In this document: positions 24,003 through 32,937 of the stretch, piece after piece | How the letters are laid out: each line of letters starts with the position of its first letter | How positions within the stretch are numbered: position 1 is the stretch's first letter | Origin: Pseudomonas marincola | Lineage (GTDB): Bacteria > Pseudomonadota > Gammaproteobacteria > Pseudomonadales > Pseudomonadaceae | DNA: 64,000 bases | Direction of reading: 5' to 3' | NCBI RefSeq assembly: GCF_900116605.1 | Contig: NZ_FPBC01000016.1 | Span: forward strand, 1 to 64,000 | The notes under the pieces: generated by a model | What the model saw: the letters and a program-made list of their open reading frames with translations, nothing else | Databases searched by the model: none | What the model was told of the DNA's origin: nothing | Program-made: the position numbers and the translations under genes

Positions 24003-27000
24003 ATGCAAGCTGCCCCTCCGACGCAAGCCGAAACTCTGGATCTGGAGAACTGCACGCTAGATCAAATCGTTGATGTGCTTTGTGCCGGTCAACCGATCAG
24101 CCTTCCTCAGGGCGCGGGCCAATTTTCCCTAGACCTTGAAGATGCTCGCCTCGCGATGGGATTTTATGCAGGACGGCGGGACCTCTGGGCACAGGCAAAA
24201 CCCGTTTCAAGCAGCGAGGTTGATCAACTACTCGGGGCCATTAGCAAGCCGCAGCTACATGTGGCTCGCAGTCATGTAGCGAGTTCCGCAGCTTCGCGTC
24301 CTTGTTGGCGACTCCAAGAGTTTCGAGCCCATCGCTTTGCTGGGCTTCAACGTCACTGCGATTCAGCCGGGAAAGCACCTGAGACTCTAACCATTCGACT
24401 TGATCGCGACGTTACCTGCATCTGGGGGTTCAACGGCGCCGGTAAATCCGCATTGCAGAGTGCGATCATGTGGTGCCTAACCGGTAAGGCACATCGTTCT
24501 CAACACAAGCCATCGGAGGTACACAATCCAATCACTGTCGACGTAATGTCAACGAATGGCGAGAGCGATACTAATACCAGTTTCACGTTACCCGTGATCG
24601 TCCCATTGCCTTCAGCGTCAGATCTCTCGCTGCTAGGCGACCGTCCCGAGTGTGACACATGGGTGGAGCTGGATCTGCGGGACCAAGATGGAAACGATGT
24701 AACCGTCAGACGCGAGCTGACGCGAAATATCAGAGGAACTGTCTCTGTGAGCGTAAGTGGCTTAGACGACTTACGGCTGCCACAGTGGGCCATCGAAGCT
24801 GGTACGTTGATGCCCGCTATCGCTGCAAATATGCGCTTCGATGAAAAGACAAGCTTTGCCGAGGCAATCGCTCAGCTAACAGGTTTGCGGCCATTGCAAG
24901 ATCTGGGCATGCGCTTACCACGTCTTGTCCGACGCTTGGAGAAGGACGACACCGACACTGCCATAGATGCCAAGGATGCTGCTCGTATTCATTTCATAGA
25001 CAGCAAGGCTTCGTTTCTCGACGCTTGGTGCGCACAGGCTGAGACGCTTGGTCCCGAGCCCGATTTACTGACACCTGAAAAGGTAAGCCCTGAACAGAGT
25101 TGTAGCGGCTCGATCGCAACCGTTCGCGAGAAGCTCGTCCAGCACCAAGCAAGCGGTCTGAGCGATATTGAGACGATTCTTGGCAGCACGACCTCGTTAT
25201 CAACGCCAGAGCGCAGCCAAACCCTCCTTGGCCAGCTCGCCTCGGCAAGAGAGCAATTAACCGGCGCAGCTCTGAAAGGACTCCCCTCACTTCGAACCAT
25301 CCAACAGATCGAGGAAATCAGCGACGCGGATCGAATCGCCGTCCTCGCTAAACTGGAAGAGCTAGCACAACGAGCTGCAGATCAGGTCAAGCGTCAGCAG
25401 AACAAGGAACAAGCAGCACGCCAGCAGTTATACACAATGGTTGCGCTGTGGCACCGGCGGCAACACCCAAATAAACCGATCTCTGACTGCCCAGTCTGCG
25501 GTTCAGATCTGGGCAAAGTGCCACCTGACGCCCTCTTAGACTCCGACGTCGCTAGCGCTCTTCAAGCAGGGCTTCAGGCGCACCAGGACGCAACAAAATC
25601 ACTTGCGGATTGGCAACAGGGCGCTGCGAGTGAGCTGCTGGAGTCGCTACCGGAGACCCTGAAAACCTTTGCCGAATACAAGGGACGCGGTACTGTTCTC
25701 GATCTTTATAAAAATGCTTATGTCAACGAGGCACTCAAGGATCAATCTTTCGCAGCGGACCTTCAACCAATCCAAAGGAATGCACGGAAGCTTTGGGACC
25801 ACTTGATTAAAGCGCACTCGCTTTCCGCCGAACAGCCTTCCGATTTTCTCAGCTTGCCTCAAGAGCTTGCGACGGGGGTGCTGGCCAGCCGATTTGCCAA
25901 TTTACAGCACGTAGTAACGTTGAGTAAGCAGCGTATAGCGGCCAAGGCAGCAATGCAGACGCTTTTGGCAAACTACCTGGGAGTCGGATCATTTTCCCGG
26001 GGCGAGAAAGTCGACGACGTCCCCGATTTGATCAACCTGCCAATCAGACACCAATTGTCAGCACTGCACCAGGCGATTACCACTTCAGAGCCGTTAATTG
26101 CCTTAACGCGGCAGATTGACGCCATAGAGGAGGCTCGTAAGCGTTGGGTGGGCGCGAGTCAACGACTTAGGCTGATCAAACGCGCAGCCGCAGCGATACA
26201 GCAACTGACACGTTTACCACAATTAGTTGAATATCAAGTCCAAGGCCTGATTCAGTTATTAGAGACTCGTACAACCGCTTGGCTCGATCTGATTTATCGT
26301 CCTCATTACAATGGTGGACCACGGTATCTCGGACTAGATCCTGCTCGCACTCAAGGGGTAGGGCTATACGCCGGGCTAGGCGCAGTACGCGTCCAAGCTC
26401 ACGAAATAATGAACTCATCTCATCTGCGAGCTTGTGTATGGGCGTTCGTTTTCAGCCTATGGGAGCGCATTCGAGAACGCTCTGGCGCGTTGGAGGTGTT
26501 ACAGCTGGATGATCCACAGACCTTCTTTGATCCTATTAATACCGAGAATCTCGCCGCAGCAGTACCAGCTCTAGTAAAAGCGGGTATGGCGATCATCATC
26601 ACGTCCAACGACAATCGGTTCATCGCCGCAGTAAAAGACAAGTTACCGAGAAGCTCCTCCACAGCCCCGTCATGGACCATGTTGCAGATTAGCCCTTTGT
26701 CTGCGTCCAGGTTGACAATTGCTCTGACTCCCACGCTCGAAGAGGTAAATGAACGTCGCCAAGCATGGTGTAACGACTCCAATGACGTTGCGGCGAGCCA
26801 AGAGTTTGTGGAACGCGTTAGGCTGCATATCGAGAACCGCTTGTGGGACTTGCTCGCAGCTGACCCTATGCTGCTCTACAAACCGACCCTAGCAGACCTG
26901 ATCGGTCACATAGCCAATGCACGCAATGCTGGAGAATTACCTTTCCAAGAGCCTCCTTTCGAAAAGCTGCTGAGTTGTAACTCGTTGAAACCGGGCACCC

Positions 27001-27992
27001 ACTTTTACACAACGATCAACCAAGCCCATCATGACCTTCGAAAAATTACACCCCATGATGCCGCAGCCGTTGATGAAGGCTTTTCGGAGGTTGACCGGCT
27101 GATAAGAAGCTGCGCAGCAGCTTATGCAAGGTTCATGGGACGGTTGACTCGCGACGATGAAGAAATTTTCTTTGCGACAGCACCAGAAGCACCCACTGTA
27201 TTAGCTCATAACGAGCAGAAATTTCGTGTGCTTGGTGACTTTAGCGCACAAACACAGACTGAGGTCGCCTCACCCGCTGAGCCCCCAAGTGCGGTCTCAT
27301 TGGACTCGCTGGGGAATGTGGCACTGTATGCGATCCATGGTGATTCACTTGGCGCCCTCGCAAGAAAAGGACAAGTGGTGATCGTCTCTCTTGAAAAGGC
27401 AGCAAAATGTGGCGATCCAGTCATCGCTCTGTATAGCGATAAGACGTTCGCCAGACGTTACCACTCAGATAAAACTGATATCAGCAAATTGATGCTGGCT
27501 TGTGAGCAATCCGTTAGCGAGAAGGTTGCGCCTGCATTGGCATTGCCGCGAAATAAAGTCCGTCTAATGCCCATCGTCGGGGTCCTCTACGACTCAATTG
27601 CGCAAGTCGGTGCAGGTGAGGCCAGATATATCGACAATAGCAAAGTTTTTGGAGCGCCGTTGGTAATCGCTCGTATTGTTGACCACAGCGGCTACCCATT
27701 AATTCGTCATCGCGACTGGGTGCTATTGGAACCCCTACAGATTTCCTGTTCGGAGGACTTAGAGGCACTGCGTGGTGAGCTAGTAACGTTGGTAGCCAGC
27801 CATGACGGGGACCGCAAAGCTTATTTGAAACGAGTAGGAATGCCCGTTAGCGGAGAGCTGCGAATCTTCGACAGCGTAGGCACCTTCGGAGACGCAATAG
27901 CCATAACCTGCAAGGCCCAAGCATCCTCCCACATACTGCAATTGATGGATGCGTGGCGCGTTCGAGGGGTGCTGCGTGGTATTTCTGATTAA
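24003..27992 (+). CDS. Rad50/SMC-like ATPase with zinc-hook-like motif and C-terminal LexA/S24-like domain
   Basis: 1329 residues. An N-terminal unknown part (1-100) precedes an ABC-type ATP-binding half with Walker A GFNGAGKS (142-149). A helical, partly coiled middle (about 290-790) carries CPVCGSDLG (Cys496, Cys499), like the Rad50 zinc hook. The second half has an LRACVWAFVFSLW stretch where the ABC signature should be and Walker B VLQLDDPQ (about 833-839). A further region (930-1080) leads to a C-terminal domain resembling the LexA/S24 fold: AIHGDSLGALARKGQVVIV with Ser1115, then DKTFARRYH where the catalytic Lys would sit but Ala1150 is found. It may sense aberrant DNA ends. Function and membership of the SLATT-RT system are inferred. 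Confidence 0.7.
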   Translation: MQAAPPTQAETLDLENCTLDQIVDVLCAGQPISLPQGAGQFSLDLEDARLAMGFYAGRRDLWAQAKPVSSSEVDQLLGAISKPQLHVARSHVASSAASRPCWRLQEFRAHRFAGLQRHCDSAGKAPETLTIRLDRDVTCIWGFNGAGKSALQSAIMWCLTGKAHRSQHKPSEVHNPITVDVMSTNGESDTNTSFTLPVIVPLPSASDLSLLGDRPECDTWVELDLRDQDGNDVTVRRELTRNIRGTVSVSVSGLDDLRLPQWAIEAGTLMPAIAANMRFDEKTSFAEAIAQLTGLRPLQDLGMRLPRLVRRLEKDDTDTAIDAKDAARIHFIDSKASFLDAWCAQAETLGPEPDLLTPEKVSPEQSCSGSIATVREKLVQHQASGLSDIETILGSTTSLSTPERSQTLLGQLASAREQLTGAALKGLPSLRTIQQIEEISDADRIAVLAKLEELAQRAADQVKRQQNKEQAARQQLYTMVALWHRRQHPNKPISDCPVCGSDLGKVPPDALLDSDVASALQAGLQAHQDATKSLADWQQGAASELLESLPETLKTFAEYKGRGTVLDLYKNAYVNEALKDQSFAADLQPIQRNARKLWDHLIKAHSLSAEQPSDFLSLPQELATGVLASRFANLQHVVTLSKQRIAAKAAMQTLLANYLGVGSFSRGEKVDDVPDLINLPIRHQLSALHQAITTSEPLIALTRQIDAIEEARKRWVGASQRLRLIKRAAAAIQQLTRLPQLVEYQVQGLIQLLETRTTAWLDLIYRPHYNGGPRYLGLDPARTQGVGLYAGLGAVRVQAHEIMNSSHLRACVWAFVFSLWERIRERSGALEVLQLDDPQTFFDPINTENLAAAVPALVKAGMAIIITSNDNRFIAAVKDKLPRSSSTAPSWTMLQISPLSASRLTIALTPTLEEVNERRQAWCNDSNDVAASQEFVERVRLHIENRLWDLLAADPMLLYKPTLADLIGHIANARNAGELPFQEPPFEKLLSCNSLKPGTHFYTTINQAHHDLRKITPHDAAAVDEGFSEVDRLIRSCAAAYARFMGRLTRDDEEIFFATAPEAPTVLAHNEQKFRVLGDFSAQTQTEVASPAEPPSAVSLDSLGNVALYAIHGDSLGALARKGQVVIVSLEKAAKCGDPVIALYSDKTFARRYHSDKTDISKLMLACEQSVSEKVAPALALPRNKVRLMPIVGVLYDSIAQVGAGEARYIDNSKVFGAPLVIARIVDHSGYPLIRHRDWVLLEPLQISCSEDLEALRGELVTLVASHDGDRKAYLKRVGMPVSGELRIFDSVGTFGDAIAITCKAQASSHILQLMDAWRVRGVLRGISD

Positions 27993-28039
27993 TTTGATAA
28001 TTTGTAATTTACATCGCCCAAACGATCGCTCTAAGGTCT

Positions 28040-28121
28040 GGAGGTAGGCCGCTGGGACCTGAAGGGCTCACTCAATGGTGAGCCGCCTCCCAGAGTCATC
28101 TGAACGGAACAGGCCTCCTCC
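28040..28121. other. Second foldable non-coding element, right end of the island
   Basis: GGAGG(T)AGGCC at 28040-28050 pairs with GGCCTCCTCC at 28112-28121 (10 bp, one bulge) and encloses a perfect hairpin GGCTCAC/GTGAGCC (28065-28084). It lies between the ATPase stop and moxR. There is no T run, so it is not a simple terminator. It could be an RNA, an operator or a recombination site at the island end. The rest of 27993-28285 shows a TTGACA hexamer at 28174-28179 without a convincing -10 box. Confidence 0.45.
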
Positions 28122-28285
28122 CGACTGTCGGTCAAAAAGAGAGAGTTACCGTGTGGTTGCCGTTTATTTCAGATTGACAGCCACTAACTTCCTCGCAAGA
28201 AAAATCCGAAAAATAGTTAGATTAGGTAAGTGTCTGTTTTATGGAAGATAAAACGAATTTAACAGTTAGCGAGGCTCCGGAAAAC

Positions 28286-29338
28286 ATGAGCGAACAAACG
28301 CCGGATCAGCCAACACCCGAATCGCCCGCTGTGACCACGGGCGAGCCCGCGCAAGCGACTGCTGCGAACAATGCAGCGCAACAACGCCAGCGCGCCAGCC
28401 AGTTACTGCAAGCGCTGCGCGCCGAGCTGAAAAAAGCGCTGATCGGACAGAACATGGTGATCGATGATGTGCTCACCGCGCTGATTGCCGGTGGCCACAT
28501 TCTCATTGAAGGCGTGCCCGGCCTTGGTAAAACCTTGCTGGTACGGGCGCTCGCCCGCTGCTTCGGTGGCGACTTTGCGCGTATCCAGTTCACCCCGGAT
28601 CTGATGCCGAGTGATGTCACCGGCCACGCGGTTTATGACCTGCAATCCGAACAGTTCAAACTACGCAAAGGGCCGGTATTCACCAACTTACTGTTGGCGG
28701 ACGAAATCAACCGGGCACCGGCCAAAACCCAGGCCGCGCTGCTGGAGGTGATGCAGGAGCGCCAAGTCACCCTCGAAGGCCGTGCTCTCGGCGTACCGCA
28801 GCCCTTCATGGTGCTGGCGACACAAAACCCGATTGAGCAGGAAGGCACCTACCCGCTGCCGGAAGCTGAGCTGGATCGCTTCATGCTCAAGTTACGCATG
28901 GACTATCCGGAGCAAAGCGAAGAGCTGAACATGGTTCGTCAGGTCAGCCGTTCCAGCAAAGCTGACATGCTCGAAGTCACCCAGCTGCGCAGTTTGTTGC
29001 AGGCCAAAGATGTCATGGCGCTGCAGAAAATCGCCAGCGACCTGCCTATCGACGAGCAAGTGCTTGAGTACGCCGTGCGCCTGGCGCGTGCAACGCGCAG
29101 TTGGCCGGGCCTAAGCATTGGTGCCGGCCCGCGTGCGTCGATAGCACTGGTGCGTTGCGCCCGCGCCCGCGCCTTGATGCGCAGCCGCGAGTTCGTGCTG
29201 CCGGAGGACATAAAGGGCTGTGCGCTGGCGGTCTTGCGCCATCGCGTGCGCTTATCACCGGAGCTGGATATCGAAGGCCTGTCGGTTGATCAAGTGCTGC
29301 AGCAATTGATTGATCAGGTTCCGGCACCGCGCTTGTGA
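28286..29338 (+). CDS. MoxR-family AAA+ ATPase
   Basis: 350 residues from the ATG at 28286 (MSEQTPDQPT), the start conserved by operon logic; a frame extension to an ATG at 28241 consists of island sequence. AAA+ core: Walker A EGVPGLGKT, Walker B LLADEINRAP, sensor 1 LATQNP, followed by the lid domain. MoxR ATPases act as chaperones with DUF58/VWA partners, and a DUF58 gene follows 10 bp downstream. The island removed the natural ribosome site (CAGGAATGCCCT); the present one is weak (CCGGAAAAC), so expression may be altered. Confidence 0.9.
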   Translation: MSEQTPDQPTPESPAVTTGEPAQATAANNAAQQRQRASQLLQALRAELKKALIGQNMVIDDVLTALIAGGHILIEGVPGLGKTLLVRALARCFGGDFARIQFTPDLMPSDVTGHAVYDLQSEQFKLRKGPVFTNLLLADEINRAPAKTQAALLEVMQERQVTLEGRALGVPQPFMVLATQNPIEQEGTYPLPEAELDRFMLKLRMDYPEQSEELNMVRQVSRSSKADMLEVTQLRSLLQAKDVMALQKIASDLPIDEQVLEYAVRLARATRSWPGLSIGAGPRASIALVRCARARALMRSREFVLPEDIKGCALAVLRHRVRLSPELDIEGLSVDQVLQQLIDQVPAPRL

Positions 29339-29348
29339 GAGATCACGC

Positions 29349-30680
29349 ATGAAGCCTTCGCGCACACTGCTCTGGATGCTCACAGCGATGCTGGTGCTGG
29401 GCGTTATCGTCGGCAGCATTCAGGCGCTGGGCATCAATCTGCCAGCGCTTTGGCAATCCCTCGGCTGGGGCCTGTTGCTGGCGTTGCTGGTCGCGGCGGT
29501 AGTCGATGCACTGCGTTTGCAACGCATCGCCACGCCCGAGATAAGCCGCAGCCTGCCCGGCAATCTGGCACTTGGCCGCTGGAATCCGGTGCAACTCCAT
29601 ATCAGTAACGACCAAGCGCGCACGCTGACACTCGACATTATCGACCATGTGCCAGAGGCCATGACCGTCGAAGACTTGCCGCAAAGCCTTGAATTGCCCG
29701 CCGGTAAACAGGCCCAACTGACTTACCGGGTACGCCCACGGCAACGCGGCCTCTTCGCCTTCGAGCGTTGCGAGATCGGCATGGCCAGCCCGCTGAAACT
29801 CTGGCGTGCCCGTCGTCTTGTCGCGCTGCCTGCGCAGACCCGGGTTTATCCGGACTTCGCCCGCCTCTACAGCGCGCAACTCATGGCCGTGGACGACTGG
29901 CTGAGCCAACTTGGCGTGCGCCAGAAGCCAAGACGCGGCCTGGGCATGGAATTTCATCAATTGCGCGAGTTTCGCGAAGGCGACAGCGTGCGCCAGATCG
30001 ACTGGAAAGCCACAGCCCGGAAACGCACGCCAATTGCCCGCGAGTATATGGACGAGCGCGACCAGCAGCTGGTGTTCATGCTCGATTGCGGGCGACGCAT
30101 GCGCAGTCAGGATGGTGATCTGGCCCACTTTGATCACGCCCTCAATGCCAGCCTGCTCCTGAGCTACATTGCCCTGCGCCAGGGCGATGCCGTAGGCATT
30201 TCAGCGTTTGCCAGCGAAACGCCGCGCTATCTGGCTCCGGTCAAAGGTGCCGCTCAGCTCAACGTTATCCTCAACAGCGTGTATGACCTGCAAAGCAGCC
30301 AGCGCCCCGCTGATTATTCGGCGGCGGTACAAACCCTGCTCAAGCGTCAGCGTCGGCGCGCACTCGTGGTTCTGGTAAGTAATCTGCGCGAGGAAGATGA
30401 AGCCGAGCTGCTTGGCGCGGTCAAACAACTCAGCCGGCAGCACCGCGTGTTGGTTGCCAGCTTGCGCGAAGAAATACTCGATGAGGTGCGCCAAGTGCCG
30501 GTTGGCACTTACGATTCGGCTCTGGCCTACTGCGGCACCGTCGATTATCTGAATGCGCGCAATCGCCTGCATGAACGCCTGACGGCGCACGGCGTTACCG
30601 TGCTTGACGCGCGCCCGAGCGAGCTGGGCCCGGAGCTGGTAAATCGGTATCTGGGCTGGAAAAAATCTGGCGATCTGTAG
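29349..30680 (+). CDS. DUF58-domain protein, MoxR partner
   Basis: 443 residues from the ATG at 29349 (MKPSRTLLWML). Two N-terminal membrane helices (about 6-60), a beta-rich region, then the DUF58 signature REFREGDSVRQIDWKATARK (about 215-235) and a von Willebrand A-like fold with a degenerate metal site (VFMLDCGRRM instead of DxSxS). Such proteins are thought to be clients or adaptors of MoxR. Last gene of the operon; its natural 3' flank is broken by the IS1111-type element 34 bp downstream. Confidence 0.88.
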   Translation: MKPSRTLLWMLTAMLVLGVIVGSIQALGINLPALWQSLGWGLLLALLVAAVVDALRLQRIATPEISRSLPGNLALGRWNPVQLHISNDQARTLTLDIIDHVPEAMTVEDLPQSLELPAGKQAQLTYRVRPRQRGLFAFERCEIGMASPLKLWRARRLVALPAQTRVYPDFARLYSAQLMAVDDWLSQLGVRQKPRRGLGMEFHQLREFREGDSVRQIDWKATARKRTPIAREYMDERDQQLVFMLDCGRRMRSQDGDLAHFDHALNASLLLSYIALRQGDAVGISAFASETPRYLAPVKGAAQLNVILNSVYDLQSSQRPADYSAAVQTLLKRQRRRALVVLVSNLREEDEAELLGAVKQLSRQHRVLVASLREEILDEVRQVPVGTYDSALAYCGTVDYLNARNRLHERLTAHGVTVLDARPSELGPELVNRYLGWKKSGDL

Positions 30681-30724
30681 CAGCCGCAAGCGCCAGACGT
30701 GCAACAAAAATCTATGGTCACCCC

Positions 30725-30967
30725 ATTTTTTGCAATACTGATTAACGGATGAAATGGATGGCTTGCTTAAATCTATCCGGCGTCAAATTGGGGCAAGCCC
30801 CGCGCCACGATGAGAGCCGCGCCTGACGATCCTTAAAAACCGCTCGGCTTCGAGAGCCGATTTTTATGTCAGGATCCTCGCCAGGCCGGTAGGCCGTTTA
30901 TTTCATCTATTGCTCAGCTATCGCAAAACCTGAAAGGTGAGTTGTGGTACAGCAAAAAAACGCAGGG
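30725..30967 (-). ncRNA. Candidate bridge/seek RNA region of the IS1111-type element
   Basis: IS1111 elements encode their target-choosing RNA in the non-coding end downstream of the transposase, which is this segment. It shows several short hairpins: GGGGCAAGCCCC (about 30791-30802), TCGGCTTCGAGAGCCGA (about 30843-30860) and GGCCGGTAGGCC (about 30882-30893). RNA boundaries, loop guides and transcription cannot be set from sequence alone. Confidence 0.3.
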
Positions 30968-31979
30968 TCAGGCGTTCAAGGCGCCTGGCCCTGTTTCGTA
31001 TTGGGTGTGGTGAGCAGAAATCGCCCAAGCTATACGGGCGAATTTATTGGCCAGCGCACAGGCGACCACGTTTGAGTGCCGTCGCGTCATAAGCGCCCGT
31101 ACCCAGTCCGCCAGCGCCCCCTTCTGCCGCGCCAAGTGCTGCATGTAGACCCTGGCGCACTGCACCAACAGGCGTCGCAGATTCTTGTCGCCACGCTTGC
31201 TAATCCCTAGCAAATTAGCTCTGCCACCGGTGCTGTACTGTCTGGGTACCAAGCCTAGAGATGCAGCAAAATCACGACTGCAGCCGTATTGCTGAGCATC
31301 GCCCATTTCCGCAGCCAGCAGGCTGGCGGTGATCGGCCCGACACAGGGTATGCTCAACAAACGGCACCCTAGATCATCGTCGGCCAACTGGCCAATCAGC
31401 TCTTTATCCAGCGCCTTGACCTGCTCGTCCAGATAGACGAAATGATCGTGCAGACGTTGCAGCAGCACCGTCAGCCGAACCGGCAACTCGTGCTCCGCTA
31501 GAACAGTAGATAAACGCTTCATGACGGCCATGCCCTGAGGCAAGCTGATACCAAACTCGAGCAAGAACCCGTGCATCTGATTAATGGCCTTTGTGCGGTC
31601 GCGGATAAGTGACTCACGCAGGCGATGCAACACAGAAAGAGTCTGCTGGGCTTCGGACTTGGGTTGAAGGGCGCGAAGCAGCCTCACAGATAGCTTGTGC
31701 ATCGACGAAGTCGTTTTTGTTGCCTTTGACAAAGGGCTTAACGAACTGAGGAGAAATCAGCTTGGCCTGATGCCCCAGGGCGGTCAGCTCACGAGCGACG
31801 AAATGTGCGCCGGCGCAGGCCTCCATCACCACGGTGCACGCTGGCAGGTTGGCAAAGAAGCGCATCATTTGCTGTCGTGAGAACTTCTTGCGGAACAGCT
31901 CTCGGCCGGGCTTATCCTGGCCGTGCAGATGAAATGTGTGTTTGCCGAGGTCGATGCCGACCAGTGTCAAATCGCTCAT
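30968..31979 (-). pseudogene. IS1111-type transposase, frameshifted
   Basis: The N-terminal RuvC-like DEDD domain starts at 31979 (MSDLTLVGIDLGKHTFHLHG) and runs to FVDAQAICEAASRPS with its acidic residues intact; it then leaves frame near 31680. The C-terminal transposase_20 domain continues in another frame (QPKSEAQQTLSVLHRLRESL ... LLSIPCVGPITASLLAAEMG, then LGLVPRQYSTGGRANLLGIS) with the serine-bearing segment. Normal members run straight from EAASRP to PKSEAQQT with a short linker, so a small deletion broke the gene. Confidence 0.88.
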
Positions 31980-32052
31980 GATGATGGTCTCCGGAATGAA
32001 AACACCCTGCGAAAGCGTAGCCTTCGCAGGGTGTCGGGGTGACCATCTCATT

Positions 32053-32077
32053 AACCGCCGGTAAAGGCGGTTTTTTT
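32053..32077. terminator. Intrinsic terminator beside the IS1111-type element
   Basis: AACCGCC, short loop, GGCGGTT and seven T. It reads on the plus strand and probably was the original terminator of the MoxR-DUF58 operon before the element inserted. Confidence 0.8.
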
Positions 32078-32097
32078 GGGCTGTAAGCCGCTGGGTA

Positions 32098-32388
32098 TCA
32101 GCCGCGTGCAGCCTTAATCGCTTCGATGTAGGGCTCAGCGTTACGTTGATCCGCGATCAGCGCGATGAAGTCATTGCCTTGCGCATCCTTGGCATCAAGC
32201 GCATAACCGCGCTCGACGAAGAAGCCGACAAAACGCTCGAAATCATCGATCCGCAGGCCGCGATACGCCTTGATCAGTTTATGCAGGGACGCCGGTGTTT
32301 CATCTGCCGGTTCCACGTCGAGGAACAGCTTGATCGCGTCGTCGCTGATCTCTTCGCCAATCACCTGTTTCTTGTCTTTACGCATCAC
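32098..32388 (-). CDS. PA4642-family protein
   Basis: A 96-residue protein (MMRKDKKQVIGEEISDDAIK...) that I recognise as the Pseudomonas PA4642 family from its sequence and its place near hpt, upp and uraA. It is mostly helical and acidic, with SLHKLIKAYRGLRIDDFERF and a C-terminal FIALIADQRNAEPYIEAIKA. No function is known. Last gene on this strand of the wbuC-hpt group, with a 71-bp gap. Confidence 0.75.
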   Translation of the reverse strand: MMRKDKKQVIGEEISDDAIKLFLDVEPADETPASLHKLIKAYRGLRIDDFERFVGFFVERGYALDAKDAQGNDFIALIADQRNAEPYIEAIKAARG

Positions 32389-32459
32389 TCACTCCAGCTA
32401 CACCGCTATAAACGAGGCCGGCAGTGTACCCCTGCCAGCGTCCTGCGCTCAACGCCGAT

Positions 32460-32933
32460 TCAGGCGAATTGCGCGCGCATCCAGTCTCGGTACGCGGCAA
32501 CTTCGGGCGTTCCCTCAACCGGCGCCCATGAGGCAATCTCGCCCTCGACAAGCGCACGGTAAGGCCCGGCCTTGCACTCAAACAGAATGCTGTCGGCCTC
32601 AAGCACGATCAGCGCATGAAACACGCCGGGCGGAATATCAACTCCGACGCAATCACCGTTGGCCGCCAGAACTCGCGTACCTTGCAGGCTGCCGTCGGCG
32701 TTGAAAAGCAACAAGCCCAGCCGGCCTTTGAGCACCAGCAAGGTTTCCGCTTTGTCTGCACTCAGATGCCGGTGCGGCGCAATGTATGTATCGGGCTGCA
32801 AACCAACCGCCAACCGATGACAAGGATCGCTCATCTCGTGGAAGTTGTGATGCTGGCGCTGACGCGGGCTTTGTGCCGCGTTGGCCGCGAGCTGAGCAAA
32901 CAGAGCCTGATCGATGAATGCCGGAGTGCTCAT
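32460..32933 (-). CDS. WbuC-family cupin-fold metalloprotein
   Basis: 157 residues from the ATG at 32933 (MSTPAFIDQALF). A single cupin domain with the metal-binding pattern APHRHLSADKAETLLVLKGR and a later IPPGVFHALIVLE. The WbuC group is often found beside O-antigen genes but occurs widely. The preceding hpt stop lies 4 bp upstream of the start, so it is probably co-transcribed with hpt. The reaction is unknown. Confidence 0.82.
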   Translation of the reverse strand: MSTPAFIDQALFAQLAANAAQSPRQRQHHNFHEMSDPCHRLAVGLQPDTYIAPHRHLSADKAETLLVLKGRLGLLLFNADGSLQGTRVLAANGDCVGVDIPPGVFHALIVLEADSILFECKAGPYRALVEGEIASWAPVEGTPEVAAYRDWMRAQFA

Positions 32934-32937
32934 CTGT

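Larger units (their letters stand above)
19733..28285. mobile_element. 8.55-kb genomic island inserted at the DUF4350-moxR junction
   Basis: The island interrupts an otherwise overlapping operon. ATGA stands at both borders (19729-19732 and 28286-28289): on the left it contains the DUF4350 stop, on the right the conserved moxR start. Rejoining them restores ATGA overlap and the sequence CAGGAATGCCCT as a moxR ribosome site, just like the other junctions of the operon. Cargo: a truncated tyrosine recombinase, a decayed IS3 element, a structured RNA candidate, a SLATT-RT pair and a Rad50-like ATPase. The recombinase suggests integrase-mediated insertion; the 4-bp repeat could be the core or chance. 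Confidence 0.75.
30714..32046 (-). mobile_element. IS1111-type (IS110 family) insertion sequence, inactive
   Basis: Delimited by 11-bp inverted repeats ATGGTCACCCC (30714-30724) and GGGGTGACCAT (32036-32046), fitting the subterminal repeats of the IS1111 subgroup, so the true ends lie a few bases outside. Holds one transposase gene on the minus strand, broken by a frameshift, a hairpin upstream (ACACCCTGCGAA/TTCGCAGGGTGT, about 32001-32034) and about 245 bp of non-coding DNA downstream. Inserted just after the DUF58 gene. Confidence 0.8.
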
